64,000 nucleotides of DNA from Pseudomonadota bacterium (GTDB lineage Bacteria; Bdellovibrionota; UBA1018; CAIMNF01), in the NCBI GenBank assembly GCA_027491115.1, contig JAIXWV010000020.1, forward strand, positions 165,975 through 229,974. Direction: 5' to 3'. Position numbers and translations under genes: made by a program. Of the stretch, positions 1 through 10,000 are shown one piece after another. The notes below the pieces were generated by a model. That model searched no databases, had not been told where the DNA came from, and saw only the letters and a list, made by a program, of their open reading frames with translations. Position 1 is the first letter of the stretch. Each line of letters begins with the position of its first letter.

Positions 1-204
1 AAGGGCACGGGGCTCGGGCTCTACCTTTCGCGTTACTTCATTGAAGCACATCGTGGCGAACTCACCGTAGACAGCCGCTCTGGAAAAGGAACCCGGTTCC
101 TGATCCGCCTTCCGATGGAGCTCACCCAGGCCGATGTTTTTCGCCCCGGCCTACCCCTCGATGGAATTCAGAAAAGAAATAACAAGGAGATGAAGAATGC
201 GTAG
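1..204 (+). CDS. Sensor histidine kinase, C-terminal end (5' truncated)
   Basis: Frame 1 reads KGTGLGLYLSRYFIEAHRGELTVDSRSGKGTRFLIRLP (HATPase G2 box) to a TAG at 202-204; overlaps the regulator start. Confidence 0.85.
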   Translation, partial: KGTGLGLYLSRYFIEAHRGELTVDSRSGKGTRFLIRLPMELTQADVFRPGLPLDGIQKRNNKEMKNA

Positions 205-1624
205 AATTCTGGTGGTGGATGATGATGCCGGCCTTCGCAGTACAGTGACCTCCGCACTCACCGAGGGGATGTATCTGGTGGATCAAGCCTCCGACGGTGA
301 CGAGGCAGTCACCCGGGTCCGGGCCGGAGAATATGACATGGTCCTCATGGACGTGAACATGCCGAAAATGTCCGGCATCGAGGCACTGAAAGAGATCAAA
401 GCCCACGATCCTTCCATCATGGTCATCATCCTCACCGCTTTTTCGAACATCCGGGATGCAGTGGAGGCAACGCGCCTCGGCGCCTACAATTATCTCGAGA
501 AACCCGTGAGATCCGACAACTTGGTCTACATGATTGACCAAGCCTTTCGCAGCCAGAACATGGTGAAGAAGCTGTCTTACTCCGCACCGGTCTTCAACCT
601 CCCGAGTGGGAATGAATTTGTAGGCCAGAGTAACGAAATGAAGAAGATTTTTAGCGTCATCGACCGGCTCGCCCGCGTCGAAACCGCAGTAATGATCCGT
701 GGTGAGAGCGGAACAGGCAAGGAGCTGGTCGCCCAATCCTTGCACTATAACGGACCACGAAAGGACAATCGCTTTGTCGCTGTGAACTGCTCGGCCATTC
801 CCGAGACGCTGATGGAGAGTGAGTTTTTCGGTCACGAGAAGGGCGCTTTCACCGGTGCCGACACCCGCAAGATTGGAAAATTTCAATATGCGGAAGGCGG
901 AACCCTCTTTTTGGACGAGATTGGGGAGATCCCGCCCTCTATGCAGGTGAAACTCCTTCGTGTCCTACAGGAGAAGAAGTTCACACCCGTTGGATCGAAT
1001 CGCGAGATTGAGATGAATGTCCGGATCGTCGCTGCGACCAATCGCGACCTGGAGGCGATGATTGAATCCGGTGACTTTCGAGAAGATCTCTTTTATCGCC
1101 TGAACGTTCTTCCGATCCAACTCCCGCCGCTCCGGGATCGAAAAAACGACATTGAGTCCTTGGCCCGATATTTCATCGACAAATTCAACCAGCGTTACTC
1201 AAAAGAGGTGCGTGGTCTCACTCCGGAGGCGCTAGCGGCTCTCCGCGCACACCGTTGGCCCGGAAATATTCGGGAATTAGAGAACGTACTCGAACATGCC
1301 TTTGTGCTCGAATCCGACGAATGGATCAAAATCGAATCCCTACCCGAAAAGATTCAGAGAGCCACGCCCCCCGAAGCCGTGGCCGAGATCGGACTCGAGG
1401 AAGGGGCCGTACCCATGGAAGGCGAAGCAATGAGTTTCCGGATGAGCATCCAGAAGTTTGACTTCCAGGCGAGTAAAGAGGAGTTCGAAAAACAGTTCTT
1501 GATCAATGCTCTCCGTGCGTTCCGCGGAAAGATCAACCAGACCGCGCTCCATGCAAACATCCCGAAGAAGACCCTACTCAGGAAACTCGAAAAGTATGGA
1601 ATCACTGCGAAGGATTACAACTGA
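197..1624 (+). CDS. NtrC-family sigma-54-dependent response regulator (receiver, AAA+, FIS-type HTH)
   Basis: ILVVDDDAGLR receiver, GESGTGKE Walker A, GAFTGA loop, C-terminal NQTALHANIPKKTLLRKLEKYGI HTH. Confidence 0.95.
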   Translation: MRRILVVDDDAGLRSTVTSALTEGMYLVDQASDGDEAVTRVRAGEYDMVLMDVNMPKMSGIEALKEIKAHDPSIMVIILTAFSNIRDAVEATRLGAYNYLEKPVRSDNLVYMIDQAFRSQNMVKKLSYSAPVFNLPSGNEFVGQSNEMKKIFSVIDRLARVETAVMIRGESGTGKELVAQSLHYNGPRKDNRFVAVNCSAIPETLMESEFFGHEKGAFTGADTRKIGKFQYAEGGTLFLDEIGEIPPSMQVKLLRVLQEKKFTPVGSNREIEMNVRIVAATNRDLEAMIESGDFREDLFYRLNVLPIQLPPLRDRKNDIESLARYFIDKFNQRYSKEVRGLTPEALAALRAHRWPGNIRELENVLEHAFVLESDEWIKIESLPEKIQRATPPEAVAEIGLEEGAVPMEGEAMSFRMSIQKFDFQASKEEFEKQFLINALRAFRGKINQTALHANIPKKTLLRKLEKYGITAKDYN

Positions 1625-2595
1625 GCCGGCTTATTGCCCAGCTCAAGGGTTTCGATGCTCTTCTTGATCTCCACCAGCCGTTGACGCTTCGGCTCGATTT
1701 CAACCAAAAGATCCTTGAATTTCAGTAGCTGGGGTGAAGGCAGCCCCTTCTGCTCGGGTAGTGATTCCTGGACTTTCTCAAAAAGCTCAATACTGAGTTC
1801 GAGATGGCTCAACTCATCTCTCTGCTGGATCAGAACCGCCCATGGGCTCAAGCTCTCATCCAGACCAGCCTGACGAAGTAGATTCTGGCGTCGGGTCTCC
1901 AACTCCTGATCTCTCAGCGCATACCCCAACAAGAGCTCTTCCTTACGTGACTCTGACCATTCTTTCATCACTCGGTCGAAAAAATACTTACGATCCTGAT
2001 AGTTCCAGTAGCCCCGTTCGGAAAAAGCATTCATCCAACGGATCCGACACTCAACCGGATGCTCCTCCAGCTTACATAGCGAAACCGATTCTTTTTCGAG
2101 GAGTTGGTAATGAGTCAGGCGACAACGATTCCCGAGTTCAAAATCGGTAAGCGCGGCTTGCGCCGGCGTCCTGAAGACTTGTTGGTAAAGCCGGAGGATC
2201 GACCGTCCGGCCCTGACCCCACAGTGACCAGCCAGATCAGAAAAATCACCGGGCTCCTGCTTTCTCAGTAGCAACTCCCGGGTCAGGACACTCTCGATCC
2301 GGTCTACCCCCCAAAACAATGGGGCTACCAGGATGAATCCCAAGCCAAACGCCGTCAAACTCACCCCTGAACGCGCTCGGAGGCTTCTGAACAAAACACC
2401 TGAACAGATCGAAGAAACCAGCAAGAATCCAAGCAGGATGAAGAAAGACGATGAACTGTCGATGTCGGGGCGCAGGGAAGCCTGAAACCGGGCACTGAGC
2501 GCCCCTAGAAAAGTAAATAGGAACCCAGAAAACGCTAGAGCGGCCTCACCCGATCGGAACGAAGCCTTCCGCTTCGAATGCATGCCTCGGCTCAC
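1615..2595 (-). CDS. Hypothetical membrane protein
   Basis: Long ORF with N-terminal hydrophobic helices and coiled-coil-like C-terminus; converges on and overlaps the regulator 3' end by 10 nt. Confidence 0.6.
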   Translation of the reverse strand: MSRGMHSKRKASFRSGEAALAFSGFLFTFLGALSARFQASLRPDIDSSSSFFILLGFLLVSSICSGVLFRSLRARSGVSLTAFGLGFILVAPLFWGVDRIESVLTRELLLRKQEPGDFSDLAGHCGVRAGRSILRLYQQVFRTPAQAALTDFELGNRCRLTHYQLLEKESVSLCKLEEHPVECRIRWMNAFSERGYWNYQDRKYFFDRVMKEWSESRKEELLLGYALRDQELETRRQNLLRQAGLDESLSPWAVLIQQRDELSHLELSIELFEKVQESLPEQKGLPSPQLLKFKDLLVEIEPKRQRLVEIKKSIETLELGNKPAQL

Positions 2596-3392
2596 TCTTT
2601 AATTTTCGCTTTACGCCGCAGATCAGTTACGAGATTCCTCAGCATGTCACGCTGCACATCGGACCGGACTTGCTGCTCGACTTCTACAAATTCCGGAGTT
2701 TTCCCCACCTTACGGTCGACGACCTTGATGACATGGAAACCGAATGAGGTTTTCACCGGGCCAACGATCTCTCCAATTCCTGCAGTAAATGCTGCGCGAG
2801 TGAAAGCCTCGTCGAACATGTTCCTTGAGAAATATCCCACATCTCCCCGGGTGGTCTTGGCCGACGGATCCTTGGAGCGCTGCTCGGCAAGTCGTTGGAA
2901 ATCCACGCCTCGTTTGGCCTCGGCAAGAACGCTTTCTGCATCAGCCTGGGTCGCAAGAAGGATGTGCTGGGCATGAACCTGGTCGGTCGAGTACCGGGTT
3001 TTGTTGCGCTGATAGAAGTCCTTCACGGCAGCCTCGGTGACCTTGGGAGCGAGTTTCTTTGAAACAAGGAGATTCACCAAGGCCTGCTTCCGCATCAATT
3101 GGAGGGAATCCTTGAACTCACGGGAAGAATCGAGTTTCTCACCAGCAGCCTCTTGAACCATAAGCTCCTGATCGATCAGGTCCTGTATGATCCGCTTCTT
3201 GGTGGCTGGGTCCTTTTGGGCAAGCTCGCGCTGTTGCATCGGGAGACCGGCGATCAAGGCTTGGAAATCCTCTTCGGTGATGCTCTTCCCATTCACGCTG
3301 GCCAATACTCCGGCCGAAACCGGCATGGACATCCCCACTCCCCACACAAGCAACCCCAGAACGAAAAATGATTTCATGCTCATATTATGCAT
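2592..3392 (-). CDS. Secreted parvulin-type peptidyl-prolyl isomerase (PrsA/SurA-like)
   Basis: Signal peptide then VHAQHILLATQADAESVLAEAKRGVDFQRLAEQRSKDPSAKTTRGDVGYFSRNMFDEAF...VKTSFGFHVIKV rotamase signature; start ambiguous (3392 or 3377). Confidence 0.9.
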   Translation of the reverse strand: MHNMSMKSFFVLGLLVWGVGMSMPVSAGVLASVNGKSITEEDFQALIAGLPMQQRELAQKDPATKKRIIQDLIDQELMVQEAAGEKLDSSREFKDSLQLMRKQALVNLLVSKKLAPKVTEAAVKDFYQRNKTRYSTDQVHAQHILLATQADAESVLAEAKRGVDFQRLAEQRSKDPSAKTTRGDVGYFSRNMFDEAFTRAAFTAGIGEIVGPVKTSFGFHVIKVVDRKVGKTPEFVEVEQQVRSDVQRDMLRNLVTDLRRKAKIKE

Positions 3393-3398
3393 GAAATC
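3370..3398. repeat. Perfect 10-bp inverted repeat (GATTTCATGC-N9-GCATGAAATC) over the PPIase start codons
   Basis: Arms 3370-3379 and 3389-3398, spacer tcatattat. Confidence 0.8.
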
Positions 3399-3421
3399 AA
3401 CGACCTCCGACAATAAAGTTC

Positions 3422-3459
3422 AAACAAAAACGGTCTGGATCCGAACCGGATCCAGACCG
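3422..3459 (-). terminator. Rho-independent terminator downstream of rpsI
   Basis: Perfect 13-bp inverted repeat CGGTCTGGATCCG-AAC-CGGATCCAGACCG, followed on the minus strand by CGTTTTTGTTTG. Confidence 0.85.
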
Positions 3460-3488
3460 CCATGAAGTTGACTGTCTCGATAAGTCGA

Positions 3489-3890
3489 TTAACGCTTCGA
3501 GAACTGGAAGCGACGACGAGCGCCTGCGAGGCCGTACTTTTTCCGCTCGACTTCACGCGCATCGCGGGTGAGGAATCCGGCTTTCTTGAGAACCGGACGG
3601 AAAGTCAGATCCATCGCATTCAGAACCTTTGCGATTCCGTGACGGACCGCGGTCGCCTGAGCGGAAATCCCGCCACCGGACACGTTCACGAACACATCGT
3701 ATTGACCGTTGTTGTTGGTCAGGTCAAGAGATTGCATGGCAATCTTCTGAAGGGCCGGGCGTGGGAAATAGTCCTCGAGCGAACGTCCGTTTACCTGAAT
3801 GGAACCCACCTCACCCTTGCGGGGACGGAGATAAACTCGGGCCACTGCAGTCTTACGCTTACCAACCTGATGAATTTCTTTTTCCAACAT
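3489..3890 (-). CDS. rpsI: 30S ribosomal protein S9
   Basis: QVGKRKTAVARVYLRPRKGE...C-terminal KKYGLAGARRRFQFSKR. Confidence 0.98.
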   Translation of the reverse strand: MLEKEIHQVGKRKTAVARVYLRPRKGEVGSIQVNGRSLEDYFPRPALQKIAMQSLDLTNNNGQYDVFVNVSGGGISAQATAVRHGIAKVLNAMDLTFRPVLKKAGFLTRDAREVERKKYGLAGARRRFQFSKR

Positions 3891-3898
3891 ATTCTACC

Positions 3899-4411
3899 TT
3901 ACGCCTTCTTTTCGACTTTTTTAGTCAGAGCCGAGCGACGCTTGGCCGCGAGCGGGAGCTCTTCGAATTTTTGTGCCTGATGAGGATGCTCGGATCCGGC
4001 ATAAATTTTCAGTTTTTTCATCTGATGACGGGCGAGAGTCGACTTGTTCGTCATGCCCCATACCGCACGGCGGATGATTTCTTCCGGCTTGGTCGCCAAC
4101 ATCTGACGAGCAGTCTTTTCTTTCAGGCCGCTGATGTAACCGGAATAATCCCGGTAAATCTTGGTGTCCATTTTGTTCCGGGTCAGAACCACCTTGTCGG
4201 CATTCAAGACGACCACGAAATCACCGGTGTCCACGCTGGGAGTGTAGGTCGCCTTGTGCTTACCCGTGATGATCTTTGCGATCATCGAAGAAATACGACC
4301 AGCAACCTGGTCTTTGACGTCCACGACGTACCATTTGGGAGCGTTGGGGCCCTTGATCTCGAAGAAATGCGCGCCCGCTTTTTTAGCTAAATAAGACTTT
4401 TGTTGAAACAT
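3899..4411 (-). CDS. rplM: 50S ribosomal protein L13
   Basis: [48 protein letters not shown]. Confidence 0.97.
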   Translation of the reverse strand: MFQQKSYLAKKAGAHFFEIKGPNAPKWYVVDVKDQVAGRISSMIAKIITGKHKATYTPSVDTGDFVVVLNADKVVLTRNKMDTKIYRDYSGYISGLKEKTARQMLATKPEEIIRRAVWGMTNKSTLARHQMKKLKIYAGSEHPHQAQKFEELPLAAKRRSALTKKVEKKA

Positions 4412-4456
4412 AGCCTTGAAGGATTACCGCAGGGTGGAGCCACAGTCAATTCGAAA

Positions 4457-7027
4457 CTAGATCACACCCAGGGAAAAATAAAACACGCTGGGCGACTCAC
4501 CCGGTCGGGGGTGCAATTTGAATCCCCAATCAAAGTTGACCGGCCCGACGGGCGTCAAATAACGCATGCCCACTCCACTGCCCAGCCTCAGGTTTCCGAG
4601 AGAAAAAGCATCGAGCTGGAGGTTGCCGGCATCCAGAAATGGTCCCACCGCCAAGTTGGGGTTAGCAAAAAAATCCATTTGAGTCCGGTAGTTTACATAG
4701 CTCAGGCTCCCTTGAACCCGACGATCGGGGTCTTGGGCCTGAACATTGATCTCTTGTTCTGTGAATCCCCGGATGGAATTAACCCCTCCCAGGGCGAACT
4801 GCTTGATCAATGGAACCGTGATGCGGGGATCTAAAGATCCGTCCTCCCGAAGAGGACTCACGTAGTTTTTGAGCCACCCTCCACGCACGCTCCAGTACCA
4901 AACCAGATTGGGAATCAGGTTGAGATAGTAGTCCGCTCGGGCCCGGAACCTGCCGTAGCTCACGGGAACGGGCTCAGTCTGTGTACCCAGGAAAGAATCA
5001 GCGAATTCAAACGATCCTGTGGCATAGAATCCGCGCTTCGGTGAGTAAGGATCGTCGCGCAAGTCGAGCCTCAAGGTTGGGGTGATCGACCCGATCGTGA
5101 TCTGCTGATCCTGAGTCGCATCGATTGCATTGAATTGTCGGACTCGTTCGAGGGAGTATCCGAGCGATGCGGAAATCCGGAGAGGAGAATACAACATCCG
5201 GTCAAGATTCATGTTCAATCCAAAAGTCTCAGCATCAAACTGGATGTACTGACGCTTCTCCGCACTTAAACTCGGCTTAAATGTCGTGGGCCCTAGAAAC
5301 GCCCAAGGCATCGTATACGTGACCTGGGCGGTGTACTCCATGAAACGATAGATCGTGAGACGACGGTTCAGAGTCGCGTCCAATGCCCAGGTGTGGTTCA
5401 GACCCCAAAGGTTGGAATAAGAGACTCCACCGAAGGTCCGGATCCCGAGATCGTTCCGAAAACCGATACCGGCAGTACTGTTACCCGGAACCGCTTCCTG
5501 GACCGAAACTTTCAGGTCCCGCACCAGAGAGCGCTCGGGGTCATTTCGAGATTCAAGATTAACCTGACTGAAGATGCCGAGTCGACGGAGGTTATCCTCG
5601 GTAGCCTGCAACTGCGCTTCCCCGAGAGTCTCTCCTGGACTCACCAGAATCTCTCGCTCGATCACCTTGCGTCGTGTTGCATCGTTCCCGTAAATCTCAA
5701 ACTTCCCGAGTGAGTATCTCCCCCCCTCGTCGAAATCAAAACTGAGGTAAGCGAACTGGTTCTTTTCGGAGTAACTCACCAGCTGCTGATCGATTTCATT
5801 GGTGATCAGGAAATCCATGTACCCCAGATTTCGATATTCCTGTTTAATCCGATCAATTCCGTCTTCGAGCTTCGGCAGACTCAATGGTTCACCCTCTGTG
5901 AAGCCGAGCAAGCTCAGTAGTTTGGGCTGATCGATGATCCCATTCCCCCGAAATTCGATACTCTGGATTCGGGTCTGAACACCCTCGTTCAAAAAACAAC
6001 GGATCTTTACCTCTGAACCGGCATCCAACTCTTCCGTCTTAATTGCAATCAGTTTGGCCGAGAGATAACCTCGATTCTTCAATTCCTCGATCAATGCGGC
6101 AGCCCCTTCATCGACCATCTTGCCGTTGTAAATCCTGGCCCGGATGCGATCGGATGAAACACGATAAAACACTTCTGTGAGTTCACCGTCACTGAATATT
6201 TCGTTACCTTCAAAATCGAGGGCACGAATCGTGGCACGCAATCCCTCCTCGATACTGAAGATGAGCTTTTTAGGTTCGTCACCGTTAGCCTCAAAAGTCA
6301 GCGGGGTGATTTGAACCTGTCGGTAACCGTGGTCGATGTATTCGTTCCGAATCCGATCGATCAATACCCCCACATAATCCCGACCCAACCCGACTGCACG
6401 CTGGGATTCGATAATCGACATCAACTCGGTCCGCGAGAATGCTTCGTTGCCCTGGACGGAAAGGACGACTTTCTGACCTAAAAAAACATCGAACCGAACC
6501 ACTGGCCCCTCGTTGGCAGGCTCGATACCGATATCGATAACCCTCGAGTCGATGAAGTTCTGTGAGGCGAGAACTGAATCCACTGCCCGGCGCATGTCGC
6601 GGATACGTTCTCGATCCAGAAGCTCTCCGGGCTTCCAATCAACCGCTGCCTGCAAACGTCGAAGCAACTCGGGTTGGATCTTCCCCTCTCTCGCATCAAA
6701 GCGGACCAAAGAAATTCTAAGTGGGCTACCGAGTTTAGCCCGGAAGACCAGATCCGCCTCACCTGAATCTCGAACAATTTCGGCGGTCACTCGGGCATCC
6801 GGGTAACCCTTTGAGATGAAATACTCCGTCAACTTCAGCCGACCTCGCTCTGCACGGGCCGACTCGTATTCGTCCCCTGGATTGAATCCTCCCACTAACT
6901 TGGACTGATCCATCAACTCCGAGGGAACTCCCTCAAATCGGATTTCTGACAACGGCATCGCAAGCACTGACTCGACAAAGAGCAACAGTCCAGATAACAG
7001 GGTGATCATGGACCATGCACCCTTCAC
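4457..7027 (-). CDS. Omp85/BamA-TamA family outer-membrane protein with several POTRA domains
   Basis: Repeated POTRA-like motifs, C-terminal barrel with GGVNSIRGF (VRGF/Y motif) and terminal VFYFSLGVI; overlaps the tamB-like gene by 4 nt. Confidence 0.92.
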   Translation of the reverse strand: MKGAWSMITLLSGLLLFVESVLAMPLSEIRFEGVPSELMDQSKLVGGFNPGDEYESARAERGRLKLTEYFISKGYPDARVTAEIVRDSGEADLVFRAKLGSPLRISLVRFDAREGKIQPELLRRLQAAVDWKPGELLDRERIRDMRRAVDSVLASQNFIDSRVIDIGIEPANEGPVVRFDVFLGQKVVLSVQGNEAFSRTELMSIIESQRAVGLGRDYVGVLIDRIRNEYIDHGYRQVQITPLTFEANGDEPKKLIFSIEEGLRATIRALDFEGNEIFSDGELTEVFYRVSSDRIRARIYNGKMVDEGAAALIEELKNRGYLSAKLIAIKTEELDAGSEVKIRCFLNEGVQTRIQSIEFRGNGIIDQPKLLSLLGFTEGEPLSLPKLEDGIDRIKQEYRNLGYMDFLITNEIDQQLVSYSEKNQFAYLSFDFDEGGRYSLGKFEIYGNDATRRKVIEREILVSPGETLGEAQLQATEDNLRRLGIFSQVNLESRNDPERSLVRDLKVSVQEAVPGNSTAGIGFRNDLGIRTFGGVSYSNLWGLNHTWALDATLNRRLTIYRFMEYTAQVTYTMPWAFLGPTTFKPSLSAEKRQYIQFDAETFGLNMNLDRMLYSPLRISASLGYSLERVRQFNAIDATQDQQITIGSITPTLRLDLRDDPYSPKRGFYATGSFEFADSFLGTQTEPVPVSYGRFRARADYYLNLIPNLVWYWSVRGGWLKNYVSPLREDGSLDPRITVPLIKQFALGGVNSIRGFTEQEINVQAQDPDRRVQGSLSYVNYRTQMDFFANPNLAVGPFLDAGNLQLDAFSLGNLRLGSGVGMRYLTPVGPVNFDWGFKLHPRPGESPSVFYFSLGVI

Positions 7028-10000
7028 TTGAATCTCCTGTTGAACTTGAGGTCCAGCCCGAATGAAGTTCGTGTTTCTCGGGAGTTCGCTTCTTCAATGT
7101 TATTCCAGACACCCATCATCGACATGCCTGAAGAAACCTTGTACTCCGCGTTGACTTCACGGAGGCTCCTCGACCCAATTCCTACCGTACTGCCAAACGA
7201 GAAACTCAAGTTTCGCCCCAAGCTTCGCTTGAGAACAAGCTTGGGTGCGGCCATGTTTTCAGCCAGATTTTGCGGGCGGAATATGCTCGCCGCAGTCTGG
7301 TTGTCAATCGCCTCCTGGACGTCAAACTGGAATCCCGTTTTTTTCTGAACGTCCTTACTGAAATCCATCGAGTGCAAAATCAGCGATGCCGCCTCCCCCT
7401 GATTGACCAAACTTCGGTCGCGGAACTGGAAGCGCCCGGCATCGCCCGATGCGCTTCCAGATGAAAGGACTGAAAAGATCTCATTCTCCTGAAGAAACGG
7501 TGTACTGCTAAACTCCAACTTCCACTGTGTAGACTTGCCCGATGCCAAAACACGGATTTTGTACTGATTTACTTCACTGATGGCCGTTGCGGTGAAACGC
7601 GGGTTGATCGAGTAGGGGTCGTCAAACACCACCTTGGCGCTTTCGAATACAAAGGGTCGATCCTTGAACAACACTTTGCCTTGGACCAACTGTCCTTCAC
7701 CGAGTAATTTCGGACTATCCGGCTCGCCAATCAGGCGTGCTTTACCCTTGAACTCGGCGTCCAGAATCTCGTTCCGGATGAAAACCCCTTGAGGCGCATT
7801 CACTCCAAGGTCCATCACCCACCAGCCACCTGAAGTCCGCTTCTCCAGGTCTTTAGGCATGAAGCGATCGCCACGATTTCCAACAGCTCCTCCCTGTTTG
7901 GAGAAGCTCCGGGTCCAGAGCGCATTGACCAGCTCCAAGGCACCTGTGATCAGATAGGGTGGTTCCTTGCCTTTGAGCAAGAGCGTACCCTTCGCCTGGA
8001 TCAGATCGAAAGGCTCCATCTTGATCTTATTGTTATCGAGCTGGACCCGAAGATCGAACTCTGGGAGCCGATCCGTGAACGTGAGGATTCGTCCCCCCAT
8101 CGAGACGAGCTCTTCTCCTAGGAATCCTTCAAGGTTGTCGACCAGGATGTTGCCTTGTTGGAGACGGATCATCCCATCGAGATCTTCAACCGGTGATTGC
8201 AGGCCGCGAATAGTGAGTCCCCCGGATGCAATTGCCAGCTCACCATCGAGCCGTAAATTCTTCAATGGTCCGTGAATCCGGATATCCGGTAGAACCTTGC
8301 CTTTTGCCGCGAGGATCATCGGACTTAGAAACTCCGCCAATGCCATATCCGCCTTGCCCCGGATCCGGACATCGACATCTCCTCTTCGCCCCTCTCCTTC
8401 AACCTCGATTTCGGAATCGTTGAACTTAAAGGATATCGGAGGAATTTCGAAATATCCGAGTTGGATCGGAACACTGAAGGGCCGGACCAACCGCATACTG
8501 GACCCGGTCTTTGCGAGCTCATAACGTTCAACTGACCACTGGCCTCGTGCGAGCTCCGCCTGAGTGCTGAGGAATTCTAGGGACAGCTGTCCGCTCATCA
8601 CACCCACCAAAGAAAGATCGTCGAGTAGCTTCGGATTCAGAATGAGTAGCAAGGGAGAAAAATCGAAGTCATTCACCTCCAGGCGTATGGAACACGGCTG
8701 CCTCGGTAGGAGGGAGTACTTCACCTGTGCCGCGAGCTGATCCCCGAAAATACCTGCCGAAGCACGAAGGGTGTTCTCACCGGTCTCGAGAAAAAAACTC
8801 GAAGAGTCGAAGCGCTCACCCTTGATTCGGGTTTCGAAAAAGCGCCCCTCAGTTTTCGACCTCAGTCGACCCATTTTGCCGCTGCCCGAACTGGTAACCT
8901 CAACCCTGGACTTCGCGGGGATCTCAAGCCTCTCCAAAAAATCGATGTCTGCGAAACTGAACCCGTCGGTTTTGAAGTTCCAGGTCATCTCATCCGTGGA
9001 ACTTTTGAACTCGATTCCGCCCCGAATGGAACCGGATGACTTGATGATATTCGCTTCCCGGGCAAAATAAGTCCCCCGGTCATACCCCAGTGACATTCGC
9101 ACTCTACGGGCTTTTTCACCCATCCAGGACCAATCCGACCCTTCGATCCGAGCCGAGATGAGCATCTCAGGGAGCTGGACCTTGCCTCCGATTTCGAGGT
9201 TGCCGTGAACCTCTCCCTTTAGGGAATGAGGGAACCAACTGATCTTCGAAACAAGATTACCCAACACCTCAGCCAGATCCTCGATTCGACCGGAGTGGAT
9301 TTCAATCGGAAGGTAAAGTTCGTCGGTCCCCGACAGATCGATGGACCCTTGCGGAAGTGAATAGTAAGTGTTTTTGTGGCTCGCATGAATTCCCGTGAAT
9401 CGGAGTTCCGACAAGCCATCATCGTAGGTCACCCGTCCCTTCAGCTTTCCAAGCTTGAGATCAAGGTACTCGGCATTGACGAGGCGGGTGTCGAAATCGA
9501 GAATGACACCGTCGGATTTTCCATGAATGTGAGCCTCGAGCTCCCCTTCACCCAGTATGCGACTGCCAGCGATCTCATGGATCTCCTTCATGTCGACTGG
9601 GCCCTTCGCCCTGAAATCGAAACCGGTTTCACCCTTCACACCGCCGGTCACTTTGAAACGGGTTTTCTCTATCGAGAGACCGAGATCCTTGAACTCGACG
9701 CCATCCGGTCCGATCTCGAGCCCTCCGTCCAATCGGATAGGCTTACGAGGTCCGAGAACCCTGACCATCGGCTTCGGATGGTCAAGGGACTGGTTGGTCA
9801 GTTGGAATCCGGCGACCGTAAGTCCCACCTTGGTCTTGAGCTTCCAGGATTTCCGCTCAGGCTGAAACCGAGCATCCACCTTGCCCGTGACCAAGCCCTC
9901 CAAAGGCGCAAGTGCGGCAGGGACCGCCCCCCCAAGCCAATGCAGGTCTCCATTTTCAATCTGCACTCCGATCTCGAATGCCTCTCCGAGCGATAAGGGA

